64,000 nt of DNA from an uncultured Muribaculaceae bacterium (GCA_910587185.1 CAJULY010000003.1:1-64000), one strand, 5' to 3'; numbered from the stretch's first letter, positions 44,911 to 52,593 are shown. Made by a program: numbers and translations. The notes: generated by a model not told the origin, from the letters alone.

Positions 44911-44940
44911 GCTCCCTGCGCGGTCAGAGGCGCAGGGAGC
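44911..44940 (+). terminator. Intercistronic hairpin
   Basis: Perfect 11-bp arms (44911-44921, 44930-44940) without a T tract, between the broken gene and the 90-aa gene. It may process or stabilise the mRNA. Confidence 0.5.
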
Positions 44941-44957
44941 ATAAACACAATACCGAT

Positions 44958-45230
44958 ATGATTACAACTGAAATCAACTACAAGGGCAAGGAATACACCT
45001 GCCGTATCGTGAGAAGCAACGAGGGCGAGGAACTGATAATCGCGGGAACAAGCCTGCTTGATGTCCTTATGCCTTATCCTGCAACCGACGGCTCGGACGG
45101 CTTCGCCGACAAGGAGGCTGAAAAGGTCGATGAAGATATTTTCTTCTATACCGCTGACAGCAACCTCGGTCTGCCCGATGACGCATTAATCGAGGAACTT
45201 AAAGAGGATAATCCGGAATGGTTTGATTGA
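44958..45230 (+). CDS. Small acidic protein, 90 aa
   Basis: A compact protein with N-terminal beta strands (Ile-Asn-Tyr-Lys-Gly-Lys-Glu-Tyr) and a very acidic C-terminal half. No family recognised. It lies in the accessory cluster behind leader copy B. Small acidic proteins in leading regions are often antirestriction or anti-defence factors, but nothing specific is visible. Confidence 0.65.
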   Translation: MITTEINYKGKEYTCRIVRSNEGEELIIAGTSLLDVLMPYPATDGSDGFADKEAEKVDEDIFFYTADSNLGLPDDALIEELKEDNPEWFD

Positions 45231-45245
45231 CAAAGCGAAACGATT

Positions 45246-45536
45246 ATGAACCGAAAAGAGGAAATACGAAAAGAAGCCGCCGAGCGGTATAAGGACAGCG
45301 ATTTTCGTGTGCCTAATATGTATTGCTTCATAGAGGGCGCGGAATGGGCTGACAAAAATCCATGTCCCGAATGGCATAGGTTTTCGGAGTGTGTGCCGGA
45401 AAAAGGACAGGTGATAATATATGCCGTAATCGAGGCTGATTTCAAGATAGCCTCATATCAGCTAATGCAGTATGACCCGTTACTACCCATGCCGCAAGGC
45501 GACAATGTGAGCTGGCTGGCAGTACCCGAATTATAG
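45246..45536 (+). CDS. DUF551-like small protein, 96 aa
   Basis: The C-terminal part has the Trp-(x)-Pro-Glu-Lys-Gly-Gln-Val-Ile pattern and Trp-Leu ending of DUF551-type proteins, often encoded by phages and mobile elements. The N-terminus is helical and charged. Function unknown. It is the last gene behind leader copy B. Confidence 0.65.
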   Translation: MNRKEEIRKEAAERYKDSDFRVPNMYCFIEGAEWADKNPCPEWHRFSECVPEKGQVIIYAVIEADFKIASYQLMQYDPLLPMPQGDNVSWLAVPEL

Positions 45537-45544
45537 AACAGTGG

Positions 45545-45580
45545 GGCGTGAGGCGTATATACGTGTCACGCCTTGCTGTT
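45545..45580 (+). terminator. Hairpin after the DUF551-like gene
   Basis: Outer arms GGCGTGA/TCACGCC (45545-45551, 45566-45572) around an inner CGTATATACG palindrome, followed by TTGCTGTTTT. Confidence 0.55.
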
Positions 45581-45652
45581 TTGGGCGCGGGTCTATGGAA
45601 TACCAATGTGCCGCCGGGTCTTTGGATGACCGCTCTCGGAACGATGGCCCTG

Positions 45653-45690
45653 ATCCGCTTCAAGGCTGACGCTTTGGAGCGGATGTTTTT
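45653..45690 (+). terminator. Second hairpin with T tract upstream of copy C
   Basis: Eleven pairs (45653-45663 with 45674-45684, one G-T) followed by GTTTTT, a rho-independent terminator shape. Confidence 0.6.
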
Positions 45691-45735
45691 ATGAAGATTT
45701 TTTCCTGTGAATTATTCGCTGCCGACAGGATTGGC

Positions 45736-46006
45736 GTTTTTCCGTGCGAAATTACCGCGTCCGGGAGGAACGGCAAAGGCCACTTCGTTTGAGGTCGGCG
45801 GACTGCGCCCGTGAGCCTCCGCAACCTTCAGCTCGAAACCGAGCCTTCGGTTTCAAATTTTCTCGTGCCTCCAAAATTTGGGTATCCCGGTCTTGCCGCT
45901 GACCTCACCCTTGCCTTATCCTCCCTTTGGCCGCAGTTGCGAATTGCACGAAAAACGGCCAGCCCTGCCGGGAAGCTCAAAGAGCTTCACAAAAGGGAAA
46001 AAAATA
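45736..46006 (+). repeat. Leader repeat, copy C
   Basis: The longest copy of the leader shared with 34632-34870 and 44023-44262. It ends with hairpin GAAGCTC-AAA-GAGCTTC and AAAAGGGAAAAAAA. The gene at 46029 follows. Confidence 0.75.
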
Positions 46007-46028
46007 ACAACTCAAACATTTTAAGACA

Positions 46029-46511
46029 ATGCACGGCACAATCTATCAGTTAGGCACAAGTCCGATAAACGAGGACGAATATATGAATCCCGAAACCATT
46101 TCGGAGGGAGAATCTGTATGCATCGGCTATGCGGACGAAATAGCGGAGGCAGAACGTAAAAGCCAAATGGAGGAACTTGTTGAAATACTCCCCAAAGGCA
46201 TGTTCACACTCAACAACGACCTTACCCTAACCTACAATGGAGGCATCAACGAATGGCGGCACCATTATGCACGGCTTATAAGAGAGAGGGCGGAGGCCAT
46301 AGACACCGATAACGTAACGGAATGGACCGGGCCAGTCTATCAACTCCAAAAAGCTATAATCAATCCTCTTGACACCGACAGCCTTTTCATCACCGACTTC
46401 GGCTCCAACTTTGGAACGGCTGAACACTCCGCAGAATTTATGCGCTTCGTGGAACGGCTTACGCCCGGAAACAAACTGTATGCAGGAATGATAGCAGACT
46501 ATTATCTATGA
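46029..46511 (+). CDS. Acidic accessory protein, 160 aa
   Basis: First gene after leader copy C. Acidic and mixed alpha/beta with no recognised domain. A Trp-Arg-His-His-Tyr-Ala-Arg-Leu-Ile segment lies mid-protein. An ATG at 46083 is an alternative start. Position as first gene behind a leader copy matches the parB-like gene and the broken gene, so an early role after transfer is plausible. Confidence 0.6.
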   Translation: MHGTIYQLGTSPINEDEYMNPETISEGESVCIGYADEIAEAERKSQMEELVEILPKGMFTLNNDLTLTYNGGINEWRHHYARLIRERAEAIDTDNVTEWTGPVYQLQKAIINPLDTDSLFITDFGSNFGTAEHSAEFMRFVERLTPGNKLYAGMIADYYL

Positions 46512-46529
46512 CACCGGTATTACACGACC

Positions 46530-46724
46530 ATGCGAGTAAAGAGAATGACAATTGAAGAAGGGAGGCGAGTAGGTATAAGCCGCTTCCCGAACTTCCACAA
46601 GACCGGGAGTGTACGGGGCATGAAAAAGCTGTATTACGGACAGCACTGCCTTTTGGTGCGTTGTGGCGACTATATCTATAATGTGTCGTCAGAACCTCAA
46701 ATCTACAATCAGGCAACCATCTAA
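46530..46724 (+). CDS. Small basic protein, 64 aa
   Basis: Basic N-terminal half with Arg and Lys; C-terminal half with Tyr-Gly-Gln-His-Cys-Leu-Leu-Val-Arg-Cys. No family recognised. Lies 18 bp after the previous gene on the same strand. Confidence 0.5.
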   Translation: MRVKRMTIEEGRRVGISRFPNFHKTGSVRGMKKLYYGQHCLLVRCGDYIYNVSSEPQIYNQATI

Positions 46725-46736
46725 ATTCCAAACGAT

Positions 46737-47072
46737 ATGAACACAGACATTGATTTCATTAATATTGCCGAGGGCGACAAGGAGTTTGTAAAGACTTTCG
46801 AGAACTTTGTCAACGGCAGAGTGAGCAGCACCGAAAAGACCGGTATGGCTATGACTGCCATGCACCGCTACCTGCAGCAGCAGGCGTTCAAGGTCTTTCT
46901 CGGCTATATGAAAGCCCTCGCATACAACTACCGCAGAGGACGCTATGACGACCGCAACGAGTGGGCCTCGCGCCTCGCTGCCGAGGCTTACAGCCACTTC
47001 ATAGACAAGGAACTCATCTACGACCCCGAATTTGCCAAACTCAAAAACGCCGCTGACTATGTACGATACTGA
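46737..47072 (+). CDS. Helical accessory protein, 111 aa
   Basis: A mostly helical protein with an acidic N-terminus and an Arg/Tyr-rich centre (Tyr-Asn-Tyr-Arg-Arg-Gly-Arg-Tyr-Asp-Asp). No family recognised. It overlaps the next gene by 14 bp, so the two are probably co-translated. Confidence 0.6.
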   Translation: MNTDIDFINIAEGDKEFVKTFENFVNGRVSSTEKTGMAMTAMHRYLQQQAFKVFLGYMKALAYNYRRGRYDDRNEWASRLAAEAYSHFIDKELIYDPEFAKLKNAADYVRY

Positions 47073-47232
47073 TACCGACTTTCCCGAATACGGACGGCAG
47101 TGCGACCTCAAAGAGCCGTGGCGCGGCTACCGCAGAGGAACGATTGTAGGACGCAACGGCTACCGCTTCATAATAGAGGTGAGCAGCGGAGCGACCATAG
47201 AATTGTATGAAGATGAAATAGAATTTGACTGA
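47059..47232 (+). CDS. Small protein with SH3-like strands, 57 aa
   Basis: Start chosen at the ATG at 47059, inside the 3' end of the previous gene; the frame is open from 47032. The sequence has the Gly-Thr-Ile-Val-Gly-(x)-Asn-Gly-Tyr-Arg-Phe-Ile-Ile-Glu-Val strand pattern of a small beta-barrel. Function unknown. Confidence 0.55.
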   Translation: MYDTDTDFPEYGRQCDLKEPWRGYRRGTIVGRNGYRFIIEVSSGATIELYEDEIEFD

Positions 47233-47234
47233 TT

Positions 47235-47609
47235 ATGAACAGACTGATGACACCAAGACTGGAGGAAGCCTTCAAGGGCTTCCCCCTCTACTCCCAGGAC
47301 GGAAAGGGCAAGGACGCCGTATGCGTGGCGATATTCGCCATAGGAAACGCCTGGTGGTTTGTGCTTGAGGGGAGCAAGGAGGGCGATGACACGATAATGT
47401 TCTGCATTGTCGTGGGACTCGCAGAGGACGAATATGGCTATGTTTCGCTCAACGAGCTTGCAGGGATTGAGATAGATTGCCGGGAGCATGGCTACGGAAT
47501 ACTCCAAGTCACGGAGGTGCCGTATTTCAAGCCCCGACCCATAGGGGAGATAGCCGACAAGCGGTTGCAGTCTTTCCTCTCCCGACTGCATGACCGCCCC
47601 GATGAATGA
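47235..47609 (+). CDS. DUF-type accessory protein, 124 aa
   Basis: A mixed alpha/beta protein with Gly-Asn-Ala-Trp-Trp-Phe-Val-Leu-Glu-Gly and Tyr-Gly-Tyr-Val-Ser-Leu-Asn-Glu-Leu motifs. It recalls single-domain proteins of unknown function that are frequent in Bacteroides mobile elements. No assignment to a named family. Starts 2 bp after the previous stop. Confidence 0.6.
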   Translation: MNRLMTPRLEEAFKGFPLYSQDGKGKDAVCVAIFAIGNAWWFVLEGSKEGDDTIMFCIVVGLAEDEYGYVSLNELAGIEIDCREHGYGILQVTEVPYFKPRPIGEIADKRLQSFLSRLHDRPDE

Positions 47610-47619
47610 CAGATAACCC

Positions 47620-47649
47620 GTCAGCCGTGGCGACCGTGCCACGGCTGAC
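47620..47649 (+). terminator. Intercistronic hairpin
   Basis: Perfect 12-bp arms (47620-47631, 47638-47649) with a 6-nt loop, between two genes of the cluster, without a T tract. Confidence 0.5.
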
Positions 47650-47665
47650 ACAACCTTATACCGAC

Positions 47666-48045
47666 ATGGATATTCAAGATACGATAGACCGCATAACCGA
47701 ATGTGCCGAAGCCAAAGGCTGGAGCGTCCATACATCAAAGAATCCCAAGGCCGAGATATGGCAGTTCGAGTTTTCCCAATCCACCAAGGCAGGGCAGGAT
47801 TTCAACTTCTCCGCCGAAATGAAAGACGGCGACCCCGACAGCCTCATAAAGTCAGTGAGGGAGTATTACGAGGGCTTCGACCCCGACGAGGAAGCTACCT
47901 CTGGATAGGCGAGGACGGACACGGCAGGAACGGCGCACCGTACCATATCCGCGACATAGTGGCTGATATGGAGGACGCGGAGAGCATGGTGCTTGACCTG
48001 CTCGCCGCCCTTGAAGAAACCGATTTCGACCCGACGGAGGAATAG
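47666..48045 (+). pseudogene. Accessory protein gene broken by a 1-nt frameshift
   Basis: The first frame runs from the ATG at 47666 to a TAG after Ala-Thr-Ser-Gly (stop ends at 47908). From about 47894 a second frame continues with Tyr-Leu-Trp-Ile-Gly-Glu-Asp-Gly to a TAG at 48045. Joining them by one missing base gives a protein of about 126 residues similar in plan to the gene at 48105 (Gly-Trp-Ser-Val near the N-terminus, acidic Asp-Met-Glu-Asp-Ala-Glu helix at the end). It is therefore a recently broken paralogue. Confidence 0.65.
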
Positions 48046-48067
48046 ACCCGTTCAGGAATATAACCCG

Positions 48068-48098
48068 GTCTGCCACAATCTTTTCGGTTGTGGCAGAC
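48068..48098 (+). terminator. Intercistronic hairpin
   Basis: Perfect 11-bp arms (48068-48078, 48088-48098) just before the ATG at 48105. This is the same position relative to a start as the hairpin at 47620. Confidence 0.5.
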
Positions 48099-48104
48099 AT
48101 AACC

Positions 48105-48494
48105 ATGTTTTTAGATATGTTGTTACAGACCATTATAGATATTGCCGCCAAATGCGGCTGGAGCGTGACCGTCAGCGTGATAGACATCGACTGTACCGCT
48201 TTCGATTTCCGGCGCAGGACTCGGAGCGGCGTGCCGTTCTGCTTTTGCGCCGACATGACAGGCGGCAACCCGGCAACACTCCTTGATGAGATACTCTCGT
48301 TCATAGACGCTTTCCAACCCTCTACCTTTGCCCGGCAGTGGTGCGAGCTATCGGGTGCCGGGGATAGCCTTGAAGCGAGGGCATTGGCGGAAATGGACGA
48401 TATGCGAACCGAGGCATGGCTTCTCGCCGTTGAGCTGTCGGAGACCATAGCCTCCCCGGAACGCCGCACCCCGCCGTGGCATATCTGGAACTGA
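48105..48494 (+). CDS. Accessory protein, intact paralogue of the frameshifted gene, 129 aa
   Basis: Start at 48105 chosen because the upstream hairpin occupies the earlier ATG at 48090. The protein shares the Cys-Gly-Trp-Ser-Val N-terminal motif, central Phe-Asp-Phe strand and C-terminal Met-Asp-Asp-Met helix with the broken gene at 47666. No named family. Last gene of the plus-strand accessory cluster; the next gene is convergent. Confidence 0.6.
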   Translation: MFLDMLLQTIIDIAAKCGWSVTVSVIDIDCTAFDFRRRTRSGVPFCFCADMTGGNPATLLDEILSFIDAFQPSTFARQWCELSGAGDSLEARALAEMDDMRTEAWLLAVELSETIASPERRTPPWHIWN

Positions 48495-48501
48495 ACCGGG
48501 A

Positions 48502-48732
48502 TTATAGCCCCTTGCGCCGCCGCAGGGCTATAATCTCTATCAGGTCGCTACCTGTCAGGCGTGTGATTCCGTTGATGAACGTTGGTTTGGGAAACCGCTC
48601 GTCATGGTCGAAACAATAGTAGAAATACGACCGACTGATTCCGATTATCCGGGCCACCTCTGAAATGGTATATAGCCTGTTACGGTCAATCATAGAGATA
48701 TTGACCTTTTTTTCGTATCTTCGTTTAGCCAT
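48502..48732 (-). CDS. MerR/excisionase-like helix-turn-helix protein, 76 aa
   Basis: A small DNA-binding protein with a winged HTH (Leu-Tyr-Thr-Ile-Ser-Glu-Val-Ala-Arg-Ile-Ile-Gly-Ile-Ser-Arg-Ser). The frame is open to 48912 inside the DnaC-like gene. The ATG at 48732, with an 8-bp overlap on the upstream stop, gives a normal length. Its 3' end lies in a hairpin GATTATAGCCC/GGGCTATAATC shared with the convergent gene. Candidate recombination directionality factor or regulator. Confidence 0.7.
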   Translation of the reverse strand: MAKRRYEKKVNISMIDRNRLYTISEVARIIGISRSYFYYCFDHDERFPKPTFINGITRLTGSDLIEIIALRRRKGL

Positions 48733-49432
48733 CGCCCCCCGGAGTGTAGGTTTTTCGGAAAGTATTGCCGCGAATCTCCACAAAATTGAACATTTCCTTG
48801 CAGCGGTCATAGATTCTGGGTGAATAGACTTGAGAAAGCTGTTGCAGGGAAAGATTGGTAGTGGCGTGTGTGAACTGATTGTCGCGCAGGTCATAACGCC
48901 GCTGGAGGACATATTGCATCACATTCTCAAAGTTGCCCCACCGTCCGGTGGGTATTGTTTCGCTACCAAGTTCATCGAAAGCCTGGCGGGAGCTTGTGAT
49001 GTAGGTCTGGAGGGCATAATAGCCGCCGTCGCGCGATTCATCGGAAAACTCGGCGCAGATGTCGATTACGTTTGTCATGCGAAACCAGTAGCGCATACCG
49101 TCACGGGGAGGGTGTACCTCGTTGCAGAATTGCCGGACTACCCTTAGGAGCGTTGACTTTCCGGTGCCTATGTCGCCCCACAGCAATAGCCCCCGGTCCG
49201 GATCGAGGTTGCCGTGATAGTCTTTCAACGCCCAATGCACGATGTCGTTGAGAATCTTGCGCTGGTCGTCGCGGACAACATAGCCAGGGCATACCTTTTT
49301 TGCGCATCCAAGGAAGAACTGCTTGTAGGCGTCAATCTTCGTTAAGTCCGCAATCGGGTGTAACCGGCCCTCTGCGGCGTACCGCATTTGGCTGATAGCC
49401 TCCTGCGGATTTATTCTTTTGGGGTACTTCAT
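48725..49432 (-). CDS. DnaC/IstB-like AAA ATPase (helicase loader)
   Basis: 235 residues with Walker A Gly-Asp-Ile-Gly-Thr-Gly-Lys-Ser-Thr near 86-94. A Walker B-like Phe-Asp-Glu-Leu-Gly follows near 155-160, and the sensor region Thr-His-Ala-Thr-Thr-Asn is near 190-195. Such proteins load the replicative helicase, so with the upstream initiator-like gene it suggests the ICE circle can replicate. The annotated start overlaps the upstream gene by 101 bp; a later Met (QMRYAAEG) would halve that. Confidence 0.8.
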   Translation of the reverse strand: MKYPKRINPQEAISQMRYAAEGRLHPIADLTKIDAYKQFFLGCAKKVCPGYVVRDDQRKILNDIVHWALKDYHGNLDPDRGLLLWGDIGTGKSTLLRVVRQFCNEVHPPRDGMRYWFRMTNVIDICAEFSDESRDGGYYALQTYITSSRQAFDELGSETIPTGRWGNFENVMQYVLQRRYDLRDNQFTHATTNLSLQQLSQVYSPRIYDRCKEMFNFVEIRGNTFRKTYTPGGDG

Positions 49433-50198
49433 CTTTTGATTTTTTTATTCTCATCCGGGCCCAGTTGAGAAAGTGTTTCTTGAAAGCCGAGAACGTGGGA
49501 TGCCAGTCCTCGGTAGTGATTGTTGCATTACTGAAATCATCGGCTACCGCCAGCAGATCCGACAACTCGCAGTGCAGGCTCATAGCCATCCCTTCAAGCG
49601 TGGATTCCGATTTTTTCAGTTTTTCTAAAAAATCTTTTTCGCGCTCGCGTTTACCATCAATTAAAAGTTCTTTTATTTCTTTTCTTTTATGTAAATATGG
49701 CCGCGTCCGGCTCTGCGTTTCGTCTGCCGTATCACTCCGCGTTGCATAGTGCTTTTCGATTTGCGTTTCATCAGATATACAGCCCAGCGGAGTATCATGC
49801 TCCGGATTTTGCATTTCATACTCAATATCCACCGAACCTTCCGGCAATGGTGCTTTTCCGTTGTTCTGCATATTGAAGCAATACTTTTCAAAGCCGCAGA
49901 CGGATATAACGGTTACAAGCCCGTTTTTCCTACGGGTAATCAGACCGTCCTCCTCCAATGCCTCCAGAAAAGATATGACAGCTCTCTCATCTGCGTGCCA
50001 TCGCGTACCAAGATAGGCAATAGTCACAGGCCATTCTCCGTAAGTCACCCGTATGCGGATGTTTGTGTCACCCACATACCTCATGCCGGGAGTCTTGGCG
50101 GCTCGAAACCTTATTTCAAGCCACCACTGGTAACGTTGCGCGTTATCCCATAGCCAGTGTGTCATATCGTCTTCATAGACAGGCATCCATCTTGGCAT
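49332..50198 (-). CDS. Replication initiator-like winged-helix protein (DUF7833-like)
   Basis: 288 residues. The N-terminal half is a winged-helix region with Glu-Trp-Pro-Val-Thr-Ile-Ala-Tyr-Leu-Gly. A charged, poorly conserved middle is followed by a C-terminal segment with Trp-His-Pro-Thr-Phe-Ser-Ala-Phe-Lys-Lys-His-Phe-Leu-Asn-Trp, like the C-terminal domain of DnaD/initiator-type proteins of Bacteroides elements. Together with the DnaC-like gene it forms a replication module. The last 101 bp overlap that gene in another frame. Confidence 0.65.
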   Translation of the reverse strand: MPRWMPVYEDDMTHWLWDNAQRYQWWLEIRFRAAKTPGMRYVGDTNIRIRVTYGEWPVTIAYLGTRWHADERAVISFLEALEEDGLITRRKNGLVTVISVCGFEKYCFNMQNNGKAPLPEGSVDIEYEMQNPEHDTPLGCISDETQIEKHYATRSDTADETQSRTRPYLHKRKEIKELLIDGKREREKDFLEKLKKSESTLEGMAMSLHCELSDLLAVADDFSNATITTEDWHPTFSAFKKHFLNWARMRIKKSKDEVPQKNKSAGGYQPNAVRRRGPVTPDCGLNED

Positions 50199-50401
50199 AG
50201 CTTGTAGGTGTTTGAGAAGAACCGCAGCAGTTCGCTTCCACGGAAAAGCGGGTAAGGACTGGCCGGAACAATCTCATAGCGCAATCCTTCAGGATCACTG
50301 GCATAGCTGAACAATTCGATGTCGGAGAGGGCGAACATGGCTGCAACCTCCTGACGGGTGTAGAGTCGCGACGGCTCAACGGCTGGTAGAGAATTTCTCA
50401 T
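50162..50401 (-). CDS. Small helix-turn-helix protein, 79 aa
   Basis: Contains an excisionase-like HTH (Leu-Tyr-Thr-Arg-Gln-Glu-Val-Ala-Ala-Met-Phe). The frame opens at 50425, but the ATG at 50401 gives a family-like start. It overlaps the next gene's start by 37 bp. Probably a regulator of the replication module. Confidence 0.6.
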   Translation of the reverse strand: MRNSLPAVEPSRLYTRQEVAAMFALSDIELFSYASDPEGLRYEIVPASPYPLFRGSELLRFFSNTYKLCQDGCLSMKTI

Positions 50402-50781
50402 AAGCATAAGTGTTGTGCCTTCCATAATGAAATGGCAAGCGGGTTAATACCTGCCTCACATCCATCGGTCGCAGTTTCCTTTTGCAGTGAAGCCATTTGA
50501 TCGCACTTTGAATACTTATCCTTTTTAGATAAACCCGCCGGTTCCACCCAGACCAGTCGAATGATTATTCCGGCGGCTGCACTCCCTATAACTGGGAATG
50601 GATTGAACAAATAAACTATCAGACATACCGCGCATTCTCTATTAAAGAGCAGTGACACTCCAGAACCCAGATAATTCCGGACACGGATACCACAAGAGTC
50701 TGCATCTTCCAAATACGACAGGACATATGCCTGTTTTTTAGAAGATTCGGCACCAAGTGTATATAAACAATCCGCTATCAT
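50398..50781 (-). CDS. Uncertain ORF, 127 aa
   Basis: An open frame with one hydrophobic segment (about 46-75) and a Lys/Asp-rich tail. No family recognised and composition is not strongly gene-like. Its end overlaps the HTH gene start, which is the only support. It may be spurious. Confidence 0.3.
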   Translation of the reverse strand: MIADCLYTLGAESSKKQAYVLSYLEDADSCGIRVRNYLGSGVSLLFNRECAVCLIVYLFNPFPVIGSAAAGIIIRLVWVEPAGLSKKDKYSKCDQMASLQKETATDGCEAGINPLAISLWKAQHLCL

Positions 50782-50879
50782 CGTGAGTCAGGTTATAAGG
50801 GAACCAAGACTTTCCTGGATGGAGCCTTAATTAAATTTTAATAAGTCGCGCTCGGCTAAAGTTTTTACAACCCGGAATC

Positions 50880-51197
50880 TCACGAGTTACCGAATTTCTG
50901 ATTCAACACGTCTTTTATATCCGACATCTTGTAAAGCGGTGTCTTGCCTATCTTTACGGGCACAAGGTAACCGTCCTTCTCCCAGCGGAGAAGGGTACTG
51001 TATGAACGGTTGAAAATTTTGCAGGCCTCCTCGCGCGTAACCGTCGCAAGCTCGTCGTCATAAGCCCTCTGCTCGTCCTCGGCTTCACGTGTAATGCGTA
51101 GAAATTCCTGAAACGCCGCCTTCATGTCGGTGGCGTCAACTACCAGATATACGCCCTTTGGGCCGTCCAGTATGGAACTGATTATTTCTGCTGCCAT
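50880..51197 (-). CDS. Helix-turn-helix (excisionase-type) protein, 105 aa
   Basis: An N-terminal helical part is followed by a MerR/excisionase-like HTH (Val-Thr-Arg-Glu-Glu-Ala-Cys-Lys-Ile-Phe-Asn-Arg-Ser). The segment Leu-Leu-Arg-Trp-Glu-Lys-Asp-Gly-Tyr-Leu-Val-Pro-Val-Lys-Ile-Gly is typical. Such proteins act as excision factors or regulators of mobile elements. A palindrome in its promoter region (51234-51247) would be a natural target. Confidence 0.75.
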   Translation of the reverse strand: MAAEIISSILDGPKGVYLVVDATDMKAAFQEFLRITREAEDEQRAYDDELATVTREEACKIFNRSYSTLLRWEKDGYLVPVKIGKTPLYKMSDIKDVLNQKFGNS

Positions 51198-51221
51198 AAT
51201 CTATTGTTTTGAATTACGGCA

Positions 51222-51247
51222 CAAAAATAGAGCCCTGTACGTACAGG
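51222..51247 (-). promoter_or_regulatory. Promoter/operator of the HTH gene at 50880
   Basis: A minus-strand TATTTTTG -7-like element (51229-51222) is adjacent to the perfect 14-bp palindrome CCTGTACGTACAGG (51234-51247). The palindrome would sit in the -33/-7 spacer. Confidence 0.5.
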
Positions 51248-51335
51248 ACTCCTTTAACTTTTTCCGCTAACGCTTTTATTTAAGCAATTAAAGTATAAGC
51301 GACAACGCGGAATGATATATGTTGGTTATGAACGT

Positions 51336-52079
51336 CTATTGTTTCAGCAACTTGGCTTCCATATCCTTTCCCCAGTCGTCAATGTTGAAGTAATCGCTCG
51401 GCGTGTCGATCACATTTGCAACGGCAGGATACGAGCAGGTCATTCCAAGCTCTCGCTCCAATGATTTGCCTTGTGGCTTTTTCAGCAGAAGGCGGTGTTT
51501 TATCGCGATGTTGAGTATCATTCCGATTCTTACCCCCTCACCGCACACCGGGGCAACCAGCTCTTTCAGTCGCCTGTATATCTCATCGGATGTGAGGTGG
51601 GGATAATCCGGATTCTCAGTAATGTCATAGCGGATGCTTCGGTAGTGTTCTCCGGCCAATTCAAAAAGCTTGTTATATCCTTTCGGGTCTTTATTGTCTG
51701 ACATAGGGTTGACAACAATCCCTGCCGATTTGGATACATTAGGAAACAGGCTCTCAATAGGCGGCATCCATAGGAACACAATACGGTCATATATCCGTTT
51801 TGCAACAGCCATCTTCGCGCTTTCACGCCCATGTTCGGCCACATACCATTTCAGATATGATGAAAGCGACCTGTAAAGCTGTGTAACATAATAATCACTG
51901 CCTTTATCCCGGACTTCGTTCCGTATGGCCTTTTCAAACGCGAGCTGATTATCTATAAGATAGTCAGACAGTCTTTGCAACCTGTCAGTTGAAACGGAAG
52001 CAGTATCATTATGTATCAGCCCAAGTTTAGCAATAATGCAGCCAAGATTGTGCTGTATTTCCACTACATCAATATCCAT
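51336..52079 (-). CDS. Unknown protein of the XRE-PIN module, 247 aa
   Basis: Helical protein with no recognised domain. It has a Tyr-Arg-Ser-Leu-Ser-Ser-Tyr-Leu-Lys-Trp segment and a C-terminal half rich in Leu/Lys. It lies 4 bp after the PIN gene on the same strand, so it forms a three-gene unit with the PIN and XRE-ImmA genes. It may be a co-factor or an extra antitoxin. Confidence 0.55.
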   Translation of the reverse strand: MDIDVVEIQHNLGCIIAKLGLIHNDTASVSTDRLQRLSDYLIDNQLAFEKAIRNEVRDKGSDYYVTQLYRSLSSYLKWYVAEHGRESAKMAVAKRIYDRIVFLWMPPIESLFPNVSKSAGIVVNPMSDNKDPKGYNKLFELAGEHYRSIRYDITENPDYPHLTSDEIYRRLKELVAPVCGEGVRIGMILNIAIKHRLLLKKPQGKSLERELGMTCSYPAVANVIDTPSDYFNIDDWGKDMEAKLLKQ

Positions 52080-52083
52080 ACAT

Positions 52084-52593
52084 TCATTCAGCTTTGTCCC
52101 ATAGGTCTATACGACGCTGTATCTCCGATTTCGGGAGGCGGACATTAATAGAGTATAATTCTTTAAGTTTAGCTGCGGCAACTTCCGATGAGACAACGGA
52201 ATATGCCACCAGCTCATCAAACACGAACAATATGCCCCTGACAGTCAGCTTTTCAGCCTCGGCATATTTCCGGAGCTGCCTGTCACCGGTCAGAAGGGTG
52301 ATACCGTGTTTCCTCGCGTAATAGCATACCGAGCAGTCCGGGATTGAAAGATTGCCGGACACCGCCGAATGCTCATCGACAATCTCCATCAGTTCCTCAG
52401 GCGTGAAACTCTCCACTTTTATCTTGCCTGCCGCCGCCAGACGCTCCATTTCCCCGCGTTGCCGTGGTTCGGAAATCTCAGCCATTACGAAGTCCACCGT
52501 GCGGATCTCATAGGGCAGTTCACATAAACAATCCAGCAGCCCGATTGAATGCAGGTCGATGAATATGTTTGTGTCATTGACTATTATCTCCAT
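52084..52593 (-). CDS. PIN-domain nuclease (VapC-like)
   Basis: 169 residues with the classic PIN acidic quartet D7, E39, D86 and D104 (Val-Asn-Asp-Thr-Asn; Met-Ala-Glu-Ile; Ile-Pro-Asp-Cys; Thr-Gly-Asp-Arg). Such enzymes are single-strand RNases and commonly toxins. It lies 4 bp behind an XRE-ImmA gene, a common regulator/antitoxin partner, and upstream of an unknown helical gene. The C-terminal 50 residues extend beyond the minimal PIN fold. Confidence 0.8.
   Translation of the reverse strand: MEIIVNDTNIFIDLHSIGLLDCLCELPYEIRTVDFVMAEISEPRQRGEMERLAAAGKIKVESFTPEELMEIVDEHSAVSGNLSIPDCSVCYYARKHGITLLTGDRQLRKYAEAEKLTVRGILFVFDELVAYSVVSSEVAAAKLKELYSINVRLPKSEIQRRIDLWDKAE

Larger units (their letters stand above)
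45537..46028 (+). other. Non-coding stretch with two hairpins and leader repeat copy C
   Basis: Holds hairpins at 45545-45572 and 45653-45684, then copy C. A 33-codon ORF (45691-45792) lies in the copy C leader. A similar reading frame can be traced in copy B, so a leader peptide is possible but unproven. Confidence 0.5.
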
